A stretch of 64,000 bases of DNA from assembly GCF_008974145.1 (NCBI RefSeq), contig NZ_BJKP01000021.1:1-64000 (forward strand), written 5' to 3'. How positions within the stretch are numbered: the first letter of the stretch is position 1; each line of letters begins with the position of its first letter. This DNA is from Microcystis aeruginosa NIES-4325 (lineage in GTDB: Bacteria > Cyanobacteriota > Cyanobacteriia > Cyanobacteriales > Microcystaceae). The position numbers and the translations under genes are program-made. Shown here piece by piece: positions 36,917 through 47,614 of this stretch. Below the pieces are notes generated by a model. That model was not told the DNA's origin, ran no database searches, and worked only from the letters and a program-made list of their open reading frames with translations.

Positions 36917-37333
36917 ATGAGCATTACAGTACGGGTTATTACACCCGATCGCATTGTCTGGGATAACGTGGCTGAAGAAGTAATCCTACCCAGTTCCACA
37001 GGACAATTAGGTATTCTTAGCGGTCACGCTCCTTTATTAACTGCCCTGAATATTGGCGTAATGCGAATTCGACCGGGGAAAGACTGGGAAAATATCGCAG
37101 TTTTGGGCGGTTTTGCCGAAGTCGAAAATAATGAGATCAAAGTCCTCGTTAATGGGGCGGAATTAGGCTCAAAAATCGATAAGGAAAAAGCTCGCGCCGA
37201 ATACGAACAGTCCCAAACTCGTCTCGATGAAGCCAGCAAAGGGGATGACCGTCGCAAAACTATCCAAGCGCAACAAGCATGGCGCAAAGCTCGCGCTAGA
37301 TACCAGGCCGCTGGCGGTTTAGTATCGGTTTAA
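36917..37333 (+). CDS. atpC: ATP synthase F1 subunit epsilon
   Basis: A 138-residue rotor subunit that regulates and couples F1. The beta-sandwich starts [20 protein letters not shown] and contains [20 protein letters not shown] (about residues 26-45), the family signature; the C-terminal two-helix inhibitor arm is [18 protein letters not shown] and onward. It lies 74 bp after atpD, on the same transcript across the hairpin. Confidence 0.97.
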   Translation: MSITVRVITPDRIVWDNVAEEVILPSSTGQLGILSGHAPLLTALNIGVMRIRPGKDWENIAVLGGFAEVENNEIKVLVNGAELGSKIDKEKARAEYEQSQTRLDEASKGDDRRKTIQAQQAWRKARARYQAAGGLVSV

Positions 37334-37359
37334 ACCCAACCAAATTAAATTAAAGCAAA

Positions 37360-37398
37360 ATCGGGCGGGTTTATATAAACCTACCCGATCAATTTTTT
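37360..37398 (+). terminator. Intrinsic terminator after atpC
   Basis: ATCGGGCGGGTTTA (from 37360) pairs with TAAACCTACCCGAT (to 37389) with one mismatch and one G-T pair, then AATTTTTT. It ends the atpD-atpC transcript. Confidence 0.8.
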
Positions 37399-37472
37399 AG
37401 CCTTTAGCAATCAACTTTTAGCCATTTTTCTGCTTACTATCAAGATTATCTAGCTGACGGCTAAAAAGCTGG

Positions 37473-37796
37473 TTAATTGCTACCACTAAAAACAACTTCG
37501 GGGAATTTTAACTGTGCATCGGCCATGGGGATTTGTCGGCCTTGATTGCGTAACTCTTGCCAAAAATTAATTACTTCTGTGGCTTTGTTGAGAACATCAA
37601 CGCGATCGGATTCATCAATCCAGTGCTTTGCTTCTAACTCCTCTTGCAGTTGTTGCCAAGCATCATTGCGCGGCCAGAAAAAATAAGCGGTGAGGGGGCT
37701 AGTTCCTTTGCCGACCACCTGATCCACAGCGATCGCTACGTTCTGATCTAACCACAATACTTTTAAAATAAACTTTGATTCGGAACTGACTGTCAT
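37473..37796 (-). CDS. psrp3: Ribosomal protein PSRP-3/Ycf65
   Basis: A 107-residue protein of the small ribosomal subunit shared by cyanobacteria and plastids. The core [35 protein letters not shown] and a C-terminal segment with VINFWQE are diagnostic of the family (PSRP-3/Ycf65). It binds the 30S subunit and is non-essential but supports translation. It is convergent with atpC. Confidence 0.93.
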   Translation of the reverse strand: MTVSSESKFILKVLWLDQNVAIAVDQVVGKGTSPLTAYFFWPRNDAWQQLQEELEAKHWIDESDRVDVLNKATEVINFWQELRNQGRQIPMADAQLKFPEVVFSGSN

Positions 37797-37899
37797 TGTT
37801 AATCGTTAATCGTACAATTTTCCATTATATCATCTTTTGAGTCAATTTTACGAAGTCAGTTTTTAACTATTTTTTCCTATTTTTTCGCCAATAACCGCT

Positions 37900-38322
37900 A
37901 TGATTCCCGAAACAGACTCTTTAGCTTCTAAACAAATCGGTGTGGCCGTAATTAGAGATGATCGAGATTTAATTTTAATCGATCGCCGTCTGGCCAAGGG
38001 ACTCTTGGGCGGTTTTTGGGAATTCCCCGGCGGCAAAATCGAAGGCAATGAAACGGTGCAGGAATGTATTAAACGGGAGATATTAGAAGAAATTGGCATT
38101 GACATTGCGGTGGATAGTCATTTAATCACTATCGATCACACCTATAGTCATTTTCGGGTTAATCTACAAGTATATAACTGTCGTTATCTCAGTGGCGAAG
38201 CGCGGGCGATCGAATGTGAAGAAATCCGCTGGGTAACTATCCAGGAACTAGATCATTACACTTTTCCTGCGGCCAATCAAGAGATTATCAGAGCCTTAAA
38301 AGACATGGTAAACTCGAAATGA
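37900..38322 (+). CDS. mutT: NUDIX hydrolase, MutT-like (8-oxo-dGTP diphosphatase)
   Basis: A 140-residue protein with the complete NUDIX box, G-x5-E-x7-REUxEE-x-GU, in GGKIEGNETVQECIKREILE followed by EIGI (about residues 45-68). The preceding GGFWEFPGGK fits the MutT subgroup that hydrolyses 8-oxo-dGTP. It has only the NUDIX domain, not the MutY-type fusion. The stop overlaps the start of the next frame by 4 bp, suggesting coupling with the DUF3134 gene. Confidence 0.85.
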   Translation: MIPETDSLASKQIGVAVIRDDRDLILIDRRLAKGLLGGFWEFPGGKIEGNETVQECIKREILEEIGIDIAVDSHLITIDHTYSHFRVNLQVYNCRYLSGEARAIECEEIRWVTIQELDHYTFPAANQEIIRALKDMVNSK

Positions 38323-38582
38323 TTGCTGTTAATCGTCGAGTGATTATGCTTAATCCTTCTATTCGTCAAGAACCCCGCTACGAACCGGCCGCGGTTATTC
38401 CCCTAAAAAAAGACGCTTCCATTGTCGAGTGGTTAGAAAAAAATAATCGCATGATTCCCCGGGATAAAGTCGCAGAACCGGATCTGACTCTGGAAGAAGA
38501 TGTGGAACTATCTGAACTCATGGATGTCGATGATATCGGTTATGATGACGACGAGGATGAATTAGTCTTAGATGAAGATTAA
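38319..38582 (+). CDS. DUF3134 family protein
   Basis: A small acidic protein. The ATG at 38319 gives 87 residues and overlaps mutT; the ATG at 38346 (MLNPSIRQEPRYEPAAVIPL, 78 residues) matches the usual family start better, so the true start may be there. The conserved part ends with DASIVEWLEKNNRMI, followed by a very acidic tail (DDDEDELVLDED). Function unknown. Confidence 0.8.
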   Translation: MIAVNRRVIMLNPSIRQEPRYEPAAVIPLKKDASIVEWLEKNNRMIPRDKVAEPDLTLEEDVELSELMDVDDIGYDDDEDELVLDED

Positions 38583-38627
38583 TCCCGTCTTCTTTGGCAA
38601 ATTTTCCCCTTATCTGGCGCTTTAGTC

Positions 38628-39695
38628 GTGAACGCTAACATTTTTTACGCCCCTATCTTTAAAAAACCCACTGGAACCCATCTCCTGATTCTACTAACGG
38701 GATTACTATTTCTGTTAGTAGTTTTTTTTCAGTCCACTAATTCCCTGTTACTCCCCCTGATGGCCACAACGTTAATCAGTGCTGGTCTTGGTTGTCAAGT
38801 AGTACCGATGCTGCGACGCTTGAAAATGGGTCAGATCATGCGCGAAGATGGACCCCAGGCCCATTTAAAGAAAGCAGGAACCCCGACGATGGGAGGCAGC
38901 TTTTTTGTGCCAGTAGCCCTTATTTTCGCTTTAATCTGGTCTAAATTCACTCCTAATGTGGTGGCGGTTGCTTTGCTGACTTTTGCTTACATGGGTATCG
39001 GTTGGTTAGATGATTGGCAAATTCTGCGTTATAAGTCGAATAAAGGCCTATCTCCCCGGATGAAGTTAATTTTACAGATAGCGGGGGCGGTGCTTTTCTG
39101 TCTCTGGATGTTGGTCAATCAGGTGAGTACCGATATCACCCTTTGGGGTCGATTAGTGATTCCTTTGGGCTTTTTCTTCTGGATTTTGGCGGGATTTGTC
39201 CTTGTGGCCGAAAGTAACGCCACTAATCTCACCGATGGGGTGGATGGATTAGCGGGGGGAACAGCTGCGATCGCTTTTTTGGGTTTAGGTATTATTATCG
39301 CTCCTAGTCATCCAGATTTAGCGATTTTCTGCACTTGTTTTAGTGGTGCTTGTCTAGGCTTCATTTTTCATAACCGCAACCCTGCTAAGGTGTTTATGGG
39401 TGATACGGGTTCCCTTGCTTTGGGAGGCGCTTTAGCTGCGGTAGGTTTAATTACTGGACATCTCTGGGGATTATTTTTAATTAGTGGTCTGTTCTTTCTG
39501 GAATCTCTTTCGGTAATCGCTCAGGTTAGCTATTATAAAGCCACAAAAGGACCCGATGGCAAGGGCAAAAGACTGTTAAAAATGGCTCCTTTTCATCATC
39601 ATTTAGAATTAAGTGGTTGGACGGAAACCAGGATTGTGGGAGCATTTTATCTGGTTAATGCGGTTTTAGTTGTCTTGGCTATTTGGAGTAGTTAA
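38628..39695 (+). CDS. mraY: Phospho-N-acetylmuramoyl-pentapeptide transferase
   Basis: A 355-residue membrane enzyme that makes lipid I in peptidoglycan synthesis by moving phospho-MurNAc-pentapeptide to undecaprenyl phosphate. About ten helices; the active-site motifs are GWLDDWQI (paired Asp), NATNLTDGVDGLAGG, FMGDTGSLALGG and MAPFHHHLELSG with the triple His. GTG start. No mur or fts gene is beside it, which is normal for cyanobacteria. Convergent with the IscA-type gene, with no gap. Confidence 0.96.
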   Translation: MNANIFYAPIFKKPTGTHLLILLTGLLFLLVVFFQSTNSLLLPLMATTLISAGLGCQVVPMLRRLKMGQIMREDGPQAHLKKAGTPTMGGSFFVPVALIFALIWSKFTPNVVAVALLTFAYMGIGWLDDWQILRYKSNKGLSPRMKLILQIAGAVLFCLWMLVNQVSTDITLWGRLVIPLGFFFWILAGFVLVAESNATNLTDGVDGLAGGTAAIAFLGLGIIIAPSHPDLAIFCTCFSGACLGFIFHNRNPAKVFMGDTGSLALGGALAAVGLITGHLWGLFLISGLFFLESLSVIAQVSYYKATKGPDGKGKRLLKMAPFHHHLELSGWTETRIVGAFYLVNAVLVVLAIWSS

Positions 39696-40019
39696 TTAAG
39701 CACTAAAGGAAAGACCACAACCGCAGGTATTTTGGGCGTTGGCATTGGTAAAGCGGAAACCACCACCCATGAGATCTTCTGAATAGTCTAATTTTAAAAT
39801 TTGTAGACAGCGATCGCTGTCAGGATCGACTAAAATATTAATACCCTGACTTTGATAAAAGCGATCGTTTTCTGCCGGAATATCGGTTAATTCGAGATGG
39901 TAGTGAAGTCCCGAACAACCGCCGTTTTTTACTGCCAAACGCAGATAAGACCCACTCAGGCGAAGGCTTTGACTCCAACGTTCAATTTCTCTGGCGGCGG
40001 CGGGACTTAATTCGATCAT
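39696..40019 (-). CDS. A-type iron-sulfur cluster assembly protein (IscA/HesB-like)
   Basis: A 107-residue protein with the three conserved cysteines of A-type carriers: one in NGGCSGLHYHLEL (~33-45) and two in the C-terminal NTCGCGLSF. The opening IELSPAAAREIERW is the usual first helix. It carries or delivers Fe-S clusters. Whether it is IscA, SufA or the HesB/ErpA subtype cannot be decided from sequence alone. Confidence 0.92.
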   Translation of the reverse strand: MIELSPAAAREIERWSQSLRLSGSYLRLAVKNGGCSGLHYHLELTDIPAENDRFYQSQGINILVDPDSDRCLQILKLDYSEDLMGGGFRFTNANAQNTCGCGLSFSA

Positions 40020-40196
40020 TGTTTTTGAGACTATTGTGATAATAATATCAAGTTATTGTGAACTTATACCTAACAGTTGACCATTCTTGATGCCAACCCA
40101 TCCCTTAGGGGGAACAGTTTTGATATCATAACCTGTAAACTCCCTTGATACCAGCAATTGACGCAGAGGATTGGGAAAAAGCAGGTTGGGAAAAAT

Positions 40197-42020
40197 CTAC
40201 GGTTCAATCAAATTCTGGGATTCTTGGCGGCGGTGTTGGGCTTTTAATCTTACCAGTTTCAACGGTGGATAAATTAACATTCCTGCTAGGGGTAAAGCAG
40301 CAGCAGTTAAACCAGCAAGCAGATAAGAATTAAAGCCAATTACTGCACCAATTCCTGTTAAAATACCTGTAGCTGCCGTCAAAACAGACAAAGCGATAGC
40401 CCGCCCCCCGTTCCAGGGAATTGCCCTAATTGCTCTGCCAATCGCCCAGCTAATCGCCAGCACCACGCCAAACCCCAGTGAAATCGCCAGCGGTATCTTA
40501 ATTGAGTCGATAATCTCAAAAGTGTCAATCACTCCCGTACTCGCCCAGCGAATCACCACGCCAATCACCACTACAATCATCCAGCCAATCGCCACCAACA
40601 CTCCTGAAAACATAAACGGAACCAGGTAACCCAAAAGCAGATCCTCAAAGTCAAGCCAGTCACTATTCTTTGACGAGTAAATCCCCAGGGCAATCGCCGT
40701 GAAAATCCCCACGGCAATCCACCTGCCAATCACATTTTCCAACAGCCCAACCTGTAACCCGATACCTGAAATGAGCGCTAAAACTAAACCAAAAGCTAAT
40801 ATAAACCCATAAGGCGGAAGAGAAACATTGAGTTGGAGGGGGGCAGTTTTAACCTTAACTTTTAAATAATACTTTTCCTGTCTTGCATTACTGTTTAAAA
40901 CAATCTCCCTTTCATAATTTTTATTGGCTTTTAACTTGCTGGTATCAACCCTAAGCAAACAATTAACCTGATTACTCTCAAATTTTCGTGGCGAAAAACT
41001 AATCCAACTGTGACTATCGGGAGTATGGGGCGGATCTTTAGGATGAGGAGAAACTGACCATTCTCCTTGTAGCATAGTATCAGGAATAGTATTAGTAACT
41101 GTGATAGTTTTGCTCAGTTCTTGACCAACGGAATTGGCCACAAAATCTAATTCTAATTTATCTAAACTAACCTCTGGAATGCGGATTAAATCTAGAGATT
41201 TTAACGCTTCCAAAGCTAACCGGGCATTTTGGTAACGGTTAGCTGGATTAGGCTCGACCATTTTTTCTAACCATTGAATAAACCCTAAACTAAACTTAGA
41301 TACTTTGTCTTTGAAAGTAATTTTGTTAGTAGAAAAATCAACCAAAGTACCAATATCAGCCGATTTAGTTTGAGTGATTAAACAGATTAAGGTCGCTCCT
41401 AATCCATATAAATCAGAAGCTTTAGTTAATTTTTGATTATGGACTTGTTCGGGAGGCATAAATCCAAGTGTACCCCCTATCAGACTGCTCAAAGCCATTG
41501 TACTATTGCCAATTCTCGCCAAGCCAAAATCAATTAAATAAGCTTTGATCTCTCCCCCATCTGGAAGAGACGAGACAGAAGAAATCTCATCAACTAAAAC
41601 ATTTTCTGGTTTAATATCGCGGTGGAAAATGCTCGGCTTTCTCTTTTGCAAATAAATCAAAATTTCTAAGACTTGTGTGGCAATACTTTTGATCTCTTCA
41701 GGACTAAAACCACGAAGTTTTGATAAAGGTTGAGCCTCTTTATATTCCTGGACTAAACATAAACCATTACTTGGATCAAATTGCGCCAAATATCGGGGAA
41801 TACCAGGATGATTTAACCCTTGTAAAACCTCAATTTCTCTTTCAATTGCCTTGTAACTATCCCAATCACTCCTAGTAGCAAAGCGAAACTGTTTAATCAC
41901 CACTGGCTTTTCGTTGGCGATTTCAAGAGCCTTATAGGTAATTATACCTCCTTGAAGATTCTGATTGAGTTGCTCAGTAACTTGATAACCGTAGGCACTA
42001 AAATCAGGCAGGGTAGTCAT
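40197..42020 (-). CDS. Serine/threonine protein kinase with membrane domain
   Basis: The ATG at 42020 (MTTLPDFSAYGYQ) gives 607 residues; a longer frame to 42107 adds 29 residues with no family match. The kinase domain (about 10-275) has VVIKQF, HRDIKPENVLVDE (complete catalytic loop), LIDFGLAR and GGTLGFMPPEQ; its glycine loop is degenerate. A beta-rich middle (300-400, 'TVTNTIPDTMLQGEWSVSP') is likely a sandwich domain. Six or so C-terminal membrane helices (405-595) anchor it. Signal and targets are unknown. Confidence 0.9.
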   Translation of the reverse strand: MTTLPDFSAYGYQVTEQLNQNLQGGIITYKALEIANEKPVVIKQFRFATRSDWDSYKAIEREIEVLQGLNHPGIPRYLAQFDPSNGLCLVQEYKEAQPLSKLRGFSPEEIKSIATQVLEILIYLQKRKPSIFHRDIKPENVLVDEISSVSSLPDGGEIKAYLIDFGLARIGNSTMALSSLIGGTLGFMPPEQVHNQKLTKASDLYGLGATLICLITQTKSADIGTLVDFSTNKITFKDKVSKFSLGFIQWLEKMVEPNPANRYQNARLALEALKSLDLIRIPEVSLDKLELDFVANSVGQELSKTITVTNTIPDTMLQGEWSVSPHPKDPPHTPDSHSWISFSPRKFESNQVNCLLRVDTSKLKANKNYEREIVLNSNARQEKYYLKVKVKTAPLQLNVSLPPYGFILAFGLVLALISGIGLQVGLLENVIGRWIAVGIFTAIALGIYSSKNSDWLDFEDLLLGYLVPFMFSGVLVAIGWMIVVVIGVVIRWASTGVIDTFEIIDSIKIPLAISLGFGVVLAISWAIGRAIRAIPWNGGRAIALSVLTAATGILTGIGAVIGFNSYLLAGLTAAALPLAGMLIYPPLKLVRLKAQHRRQESQNLIEP

Positions 42021-42361
42021 GGCTGTCAGAGAAAAACAATATAAGTAGGTAGGTGCAATTAATTTTCTGGGGAATTGAGTCACAGCAAGCCTTTCAAGGC
42101 TATCCATCTTATATCTAATTCCAACTACCTACTTAGTAACCGTTCAGAGCGGGTCAAGTAGCCAGTGGTCTTGACTCTGTGGAAGGACTCTCTTGGGGCA
42201 GCAGAGTCAGCCTTAATTGTTGGTATCGACCGTAGGTACTTTTCATCGATGTCTCTCAGATTACCAGATTTCGTCCCCCCCTGAACGATTATTAAGTTTC
42301 TAACCTTCTTTTTAGGTAGGAGAATTGCCAGATTCTTTCTGGGGGCCTCTTGCCCTCAGAA

Positions 42362-42402
42362 GCTGTTTACTGTTTACTGTTTACTGATCACTGATTACTG
42401 AA
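42362..42402. repeat. TTACTG/TGATCACTGA repeat
   Basis: GTTTACTGTTTACTGTTTAC with TGATCACTGATTACTGA, directly before the tldD stop. A second hairpin, TTCTGGGGGC with GCCCTCAGAA, lies just upstream (~42336-42362). Same unit family as at 32 and 47 kb. Confidence 0.6.
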
Positions 42403-43798
42403 TATCTGCTTCTCCCCCCACCACCACATCGCGGATGCGGAGACTGGGGCCACCGCAGCCGACGGGTAAACCACTTTGACCGCCTTTTCCGCAGCCTCCC
42501 GACTCATCCCAGTAGAAATCATCCCCAATTGCCTCAATATTGCCTAGGGTTTTAAAGACATTACCGGAGAGAGTCACATCTTTAACGGGTTCAGCAATTT
42601 CTCCATCGCGAATCATCCAAGCTTCCCCGGCGCTAAAAGTGAACATTTCGCCGTTAGTCATGCCTCCCTGCCAATTTTGGGCATAAACTCCCGTTTTTAT
42701 CCCCGAAAATAACTCTTTAACGGCAGTGGTTCCCCGTTCAATCCAAGTGTTGGTCATGCGGACAATGGGCGGATAATGATAATTGAGACAACGGGCGTTA
42801 CCGGTCGGTTTTTCGCCTAATTTGCCCGCCGTTTCCCGCGAATGCAGTCTTCCCACCAAAACCCCATCTTTAATTAACTGAGTCGTCGTTGCGGGGGTTC
42901 CCTCATCGTCATAAAAATAACTGCCCCGATGACCTTCCGGATAGGCCCCGTCAAAGATTTGCAGGTTATCTGGTCCGAAACGTTTGCCCATACTCATCAC
43001 TTCCAAAAGGTCGGGATTTTCGTATAACATATCTGCCTCGGAAAGGTGGCCAAAAGCCTCATGGACGAACAGACCGGTTAAAATGGGATCGATGACGACG
43101 GTGTAGGTATCGCCCTTGACAGGGGGCAAAACTAGGGCTTGTACTGCCCGTTTAGCCGACCCTTGCACCTGTTCTTCTAAATTGACCAGATCCTCGAAAG
43201 CTTTTCGGGATCCGGTGGTTTCCCGGCCCGTTTGTACGCTGTCCCCATCCCTAGCGGTGGCCGAAAAACGCATTTCTAAGTCTGACCATTTTTGTTCGAT
43301 TAAAGTCCCGTCAGAAGTGGCTAAAAGAATATGTTGACTGCTATCGCTGTAACGGACGGAAGTGGTGGCAATACTGGCATGGTGTTGACGCAATAGGTTA
43401 TTATAGCGATCGCAGAGGGCCTTTTTATCAGCTAATGGTACTAAACGCGGGTCTGTTCCCGTTAAAGGCAATTCACAACTAATAATTACAGGTTCTACCG
43501 GGGCAATCAGGGTTTCTTCTTCCCCAATTAAACGGGCAGCAGCGATCGCATCTTCTAATCGTTCCTGTAAACTGGATAATTGATTAAAGCTGGCAAATCC
43601 CCAACCTCCTTTATAACAGGCGCGTACCTGACCACCGATAGCAATACCTTCGCTGAGGGTTTCTACTCGTTCGGAACGCAGTAGAATATTTGTCCCCCGC
43701 GCTTCTTCCAGACGAATTGTCAGGAAATCGACGCGGTTTTTATAACGGTTAATCAGTTCGCTAATTAGGTTTTTATAGTCGTTTAGAGTATCGGTCAT
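42395..43798 (-). CDS. tldD: TldD-family metalloprotease
   Basis: A 467-residue protein of the TldD/PmbA family. The zinc-binding HEAFGHLSEAD (HExxxH, about residues 247-257) marks it as the catalytic TldD partner rather than the PmbA/TldE type. It carries the conserved DDEGTPA block and the C-terminal GCGKGGQSGLPVGCGGP. In other bacteria TldD-TldE degrades unfolded peptides, for example in toxin or antibiotic peptide maturation. No tldE gene is adjacent. Confidence 0.92.
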   Translation of the reverse strand: MTDTLNDYKNLISELINRYKNRVDFLTIRLEEARGTNILLRSERVETLSEGIAIGGQVRACYKGGWGFASFNQLSSLQERLEDAIAAARLIGEEETLIAPVEPVIISCELPLTGTDPRLVPLADKKALCDRYNNLLRQHHASIATTSVRYSDSSQHILLATSDGTLIEQKWSDLEMRFSATARDGDSVQTGRETTGSRKAFEDLVNLEEQVQGSAKRAVQALVLPPVKGDTYTVVIDPILTGLFVHEAFGHLSEADMLYENPDLLEVMSMGKRFGPDNLQIFDGAYPEGHRGSYFYDDEGTPATTTQLIKDGVLVGRLHSRETAGKLGEKPTGNARCLNYHYPPIVRMTNTWIERGTTAVKELFSGIKTGVYAQNWQGGMTNGEMFTFSAGEAWMIRDGEIAEPVKDVTLSGNVFKTLGNIEAIGDDFYWDESGGCGKGGQSGLPVGCGGPSLRIRDVVVGGEADIQ

Positions 43799-43838
43799 GG
43801 GAATTAGGAAGTGGGGAGAATGGTGTGGGTGTGGGGTG

Positions 43839-43860
43839 ATACTGATAACTGATAACTGAA
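43839..43860. repeat. TGATAACTGA repeat
   Basis: Three units of (A)CTGATA in the 63-bp spacer before carB, part of the repeat family described at 35182. Confidence 0.55.
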
Positions 43861-43861
43861 A

Positions 43862-46800
43862 TTAGGTGAGATAATCCTGTAAAGCTTTCACTTCTAAAGG
43901 TTGGGATTGCAGGGATTTTAAGGCTGCTACCGTCGCTTTTGCCCCGGCGATAGTGGTGATAATTGGTAACTTATAATCGAGGGCAGTACGGCGAATTTGT
44001 CGGCCATCGTTTTGGGATTCTTCACCACTGGGAGTATTGACAATAAACTGAATCCAGTCATTTTTGATCCAATCGATAACGTGGGGACGACCTTCGTGAA
44101 TCTTTAGCACTAAATCGATATTTTCGCAACCGTTTTCTAACAAAACTTCACGAGTTCCCGAAGTGGCGACGACGCGAAAACCGAGGGATTGCAGATCCTT
44201 AACCACGGGAACCATGGGGGTTTTATCGCGATCATTCATCGAGACGAAAACCGTTCCACTGGTGGCTAAAATCACGCCGGCGGCCATTTCTGCTTTAGCG
44301 AAAGCTTTGCCAAAATCGCTGTCAATCCCCATTACTTCGCCTGTAGAACGCATTTCTGGTCCCAGGAGAGTATCGGCGCCGGGGAACTTCTGGAAGGGTA
44401 AAACCGCTTCTTTGACGGCGATATGACGGGGAATTGCTTCGCTGATGATACCCAATTCCGTCAGGGTTCGGCCTGACATGACGAGGGAGGCAACTTTTGC
44501 TAAAGGAACTCCCGTTGCTTTGGAAACGTAGGGAACGGTACGACTAGCCCGGGGATTCGCTTCTAAGATATAAACTGTCTCCCCCTGTACCGCATACTGG
44601 ATATTCATCAAACCGACTACTTTTAAAGCTTTCGCCAGTTCCACCGTCCATTGTCGAATTGTGGTTAAAACCGAGTCGGTCAGGGACGTATGGGGGATAG
44701 AACAGGCAGAATCGCCCGAATGTACGCCCGCTTGTTCGATATGTTCCATTAATCCCCCGATAACTACCGTTCCCGTGGCATCTGACAGGGCATCCACATC
44801 CACTTCGATGGCATTTTCGAGGAATTTATCGATTAAAATCGGGTGATCTGGTTCTATCTGTACCGCATACTTCATATAGCGTTCCAATTCGCTATCGGAA
44901 TAGACGATTTCCATCGCCCGACCGCCTAAGACGTAGGACGGACGTACTACCACAGGATAACCGATGCGTTTAGCCACCGCTTGGGATTCTTGGAAACTGC
45001 GGGCAATACCGTTGGGAGGTTGTCGGATATCTAATTGTCGGAGGATTTTTTCAAACCGTTCCCGATCTTCGGCGGCATCGATCGAATCGGGTGAAGTTCC
45101 CCAAATTTTGGTATTTACGGGACAATTAGGCGATTCTAAATATTTTTGAAGGGGAACCGCCAGTTTTAAGGGAGTTTGCCCACCGAATTGAATAATTAAA
45201 CCCTCTGGTTGTTCCGCTTCGATGATATTTAAGACATCTTCTTTGGTCAGGGGTTCAAAGTAAAGGCGATCACTGGTATCGTAATCGGTGGAGACAGTTT
45301 CCGGGTTAGAGTTGACCATAATCGTCTCAAAACCGGCTTGACTGAGGGAAAAAGCGGCATGACAACAACAGTAGTCAAATTCTATCCCCTGGCCGATGCG
45401 ATTGGGACCACCACCGAGGATCATGACTTTGCGTTTATCGGAGGGCAAAACTTCCGATTCTACCTGTTCGTAGGTGGAATAATAATAGGGTGTTAGGGCT
45501 TCAAATTCCGCCGCGCAGGTATCCACCATTTTATAGACTGGAACAATACCCAAACCCTTGCGATAACTTCTCACTTCGTCCTCGCTGCTGTTGGTGGCGA
45601 AGGCGATTTGGCGATCGCTAAAACCCTGTTGTTTAATAGCGAATAGGTTCTCTTGGCTGAGACTTTTCAGGGGAGTTCGTTTGAGAAACTTCTCGGTTTC
45701 CATCAAATCGGCCAATTTATCGAGGAACCAGGGATCAATCCCGGTTAGTTCGTGGATTTCCTCCCCATTCATGCCCAATTTGAAAGCATGATAGATGCTA
45801 TAAACTCGTTCGGGGTTAGGTGTCCGCAAACTAGCCCGGACTTCCGAGAGGGGGGGCAGAGTTTCGACTTTATCGCAACCAAAGCCAAAACGCCCCGTTT
45901 CTAGGGATCGAAGTGCTTTTTGAAAGGATTCTTGGAAAGTTCGACCGATAGCCATGGCTTCCCCGACGGATTTCATCTGGGTGGTTAGAATCGGTTGGGA
46001 TCCGGGGAATTTCTCGAAGGCAAAGCGAGGAATTTTGGTGACGACGTAATCGATAGTCGGTTCAAAGGAAGCTGGGGTTTTTTTGGTGATATCGTTGGGA
46101 ATTTCGTCTAAAGTGTAGCCTACTGCTAGTTTAGCGGCAAATTTAGCGATCGGGAATCCCGTGGCTTTCGATGCTAGGGCCGAAGAACGGGATACCCGGG
46201 GATTCATCTCAATCACGATTACGTCCCCGTTAGTGGGATTAACGGAGAATTGGATGTTCGATCCGCCGGTTTCTACGCCAATTTCCCGAATAATTGCTTT
46301 AGAATAGTCCCGGAGGCGTTGGTATTCTTTATCGGTTAGGGTTTGGGCGGGCGCAACCGTAATCGAGTCGCCGGTATGGACCCCCATCGGGTCAAAGTTT
46401 TCGATCGAACAGATGATCACCACGTTATCGGCTAGATCGCGCATAACCTCTAATTCGTATTCTTTCCAGCCAATTAGGGATTTTTCGACGAGAATTTGCG
46501 ATGTAGGCGAACAATCTAGCCCATACTGGGCCATCGGTTCAAATTCTTCTTGGTTATAGGCAATACCGCCCCCGGTTCCCCCTAAAGTGAAGGCCGGCCG
46601 GATAATGAGAGGATAGGAACCGATCTGATGGGCGATCGCTTTCGCCTCCTCTAAATTGTTGGCAATCCCCGAAGGACAGACGGGAACACCGATTTTCTCC
46701 ATTGCTTCTTTAAATAGTTCCCTATCTTCGGCTTTTTCAATAGCGGGAAGTTTTGCCCCGATCAGTTCCACGTTATATTTTTCTAAAACGCCGCTTTTGG

Positions 46801-47107
46801 CCAAAGCTACCGCAGTATTGAGGGCAGTTTGACCGCCCATCGTCGGTAGAATCGCATCAGGACGTTCTTTAGCGATAATTTTCTCAACAATTTCCGGCAG
46901 AATTGGTTCAATGTAGGTGCGATCGGCCATTTCTGGATCGGTCATGATCGAGGCGGGGTTAGAATTGACTAAAATTACCTCATAACCTTCTTCTCGTAGG
47001 GCTTTACAGGCTTGAGTTCCCGAATAGTCGAATTCACAGGCTTGTCCGATGACAATCGGGCCAGCGCCCAAGATTAGGATTTTCTGTAAGTCATCACGGC
47101 GTGGCAT
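43862..47107 (-). CDS. carB: Carbamoyl-phosphate synthase large subunit
   Basis: A 1081-residue enzyme that makes carbamoyl phosphate for pyrimidine and arginine synthesis. Two homologous ATP-grasp halves are visible: the first with [21 protein letters not shown] and [13 protein letters not shown], the second with [20 protein letters not shown] and [12 protein letters not shown], then the allosteric MGS-like domain ([14 protein letters not shown], about 960 on). Length is normal. It uses ammonia from a CarA partner that is not in the window. Confidence 0.97.
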   Translation of the reverse strand: MPRRDDLQKILILGAGPIVIGQACEFDYSGTQACKALREEGYEVILVNSNPASIMTDPEMADRTYIEPILPEIVEKIIAKERPDAILPTMGGQTALNTAVALAKSGVLEKYNVELIGAKLPAIEKAEDRELFKEAMEKIGVPVCPSGIANNLEEAKAIAHQIGSYPLIIRPAFTLGGTGGGIAYNQEEFEPMAQYGLDCSPTSQILVEKSLIGWKEYELEVMRDLADNVVIICSIENFDPMGVHTGDSITVAPAQTLTDKEYQRLRDYSKAIIREIGVETGGSNIQFSVNPTNGDVIVIEMNPRVSRSSALASKATGFPIAKFAAKLAVGYTLDEIPNDITKKTPASFEPTIDYVVTKIPRFAFEKFPGSQPILTTQMKSVGEAMAIGRTFQESFQKALRSLETGRFGFGCDKVETLPPLSEVRASLRTPNPERVYSIYHAFKLGMNGEEIHELTGIDPWFLDKLADLMETEKFLKRTPLKSLSQENLFAIKQQGFSDRQIAFATNSSEDEVRSYRKGLGIVPVYKMVDTCAAEFEALTPYYYSTYEQVESEVLPSDKRKVMILGGGPNRIGQGIEFDYCCCHAAFSLSQAGFETIMVNSNPETVSTDYDTSDRLYFEPLTKEDVLNIIEAEQPEGLIIQFGGQTPLKLAVPLQKYLESPNCPVNTKIWGTSPDSIDAAEDRERFEKILRQLDIRQPPNGIARSFQESQAVAKRIGYPVVVRPSYVLGGRAMEIVYSDSELERYMKYAVQIEPDHPILIDKFLENAIEVDVDALSDATGTVVIGGLMEHIEQAGVHSGDSACSIPHTSLTDSVLTTIRQWTVELAKALKVVGLMNIQYAVQGETVYILEANPRASRTVPYVSKATGVPLAKVASLVMSGRTLTELGIISEAIPRHIAVKEAVLPFQKFPGADTLLGPEMRSTGEVMGIDSDFGKAFAKAEMAAGVILATSGTVFVSMNDRDKTPMVPVVKDLQSLGFRVVATSGTREVLLENGCENIDLVLKIHEGRPHVIDWIKNDWIQFIVNTPSGEESQNDGRQIRRTALDYKLPIITTIAGAKATVAALKSLQSQPLEVKALQDYLT

Positions 47108-47239
47108 AGGCTTAGGGTTGCTTGACGATAAACCCCAATCATTGTATATGTTGTCACCCTCAATCCCGCAAAGCTTTATTTAGGTTTAATGACCTTGTTT
47201 GCTTGAGGAGGCGGTCGGCGGTCGGCAGCTTTTTTCTCT

Positions 47240-47299
47240 CCACTTCCCCACTTCCCCCATTTCCCTGATAACTGATCACTGTTTACTGATCACTGATAT
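47240..47299. repeat. CTTCCCCA tandem and TGATCACTG repeat
   Basis: CCACTTCCCCACTTCCCC is followed by CTGATAACTGATCACTGTTT and ACTGATCACTGATA. Upstream at ~47212 a GGCGGTCGGCGGTCGGC segment forms a third tandem. Confidence 0.6.
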
Positions 47300-47361
47300 C
47301 GCGTACGATGATAAGATTGTTTTCAAAGATACAATAGGCGTTTGTCTTCGCTAGAGAGTTT

Positions 47362-47598
47362 ATGAAAGTTGGCGATCGAGTTCGTGTAATTGAGTCCGTG
47401 GTAGTTTATCATCATCCTGAACACAAATCGGATCCTTTTGACGTGAAAGGACTAGAGGGAGAGGTAAAAGCGTTGGTCACCGAATGGCGTGGTAGGCCAG
47501 TTAGCGCCAACCTACCCGTCCTTGTGGAGTTCAGTAAAAAGTTTAAAGCCCATTTTCGAGATTTTGAGTTAGAAATCCTGGAAAAAGCCGCCGAATAG
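47362..47598 (+). CDS. ftrV: Ferredoxin-thioredoxin reductase, variable chain
   Basis: A 78-residue protein, the variable (alpha) subunit of FTR. It is a small SH3-like beta barrel: MKVGDRVRVIESVVVYHHPE, KGLEGEVKALVTEW, LPVLVEFSKKFKAHFRDFEL. It stabilises the catalytic [4Fe-4S] beta subunit, which passes electrons from ferredoxin to thioredoxin in light regulation. The catalytic subunit gene is not nearby. Confidence 0.94.
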   Translation: MKVGDRVRVIESVVVYHHPEHKSDPFDVKGLEGEVKALVTEWRGRPVSANLPVLVEFSKKFKAHFRDFELEILEKAAE

Positions 47599-47614
47599 GG
47601 ACTTTTTCGCTTAT

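Noticed and set aside
40145-40333. 62-codon plus-strand frame at the end of the second kinase
   Set aside because: It overlaps the antisense of the kinase C-terminus; no independent support.
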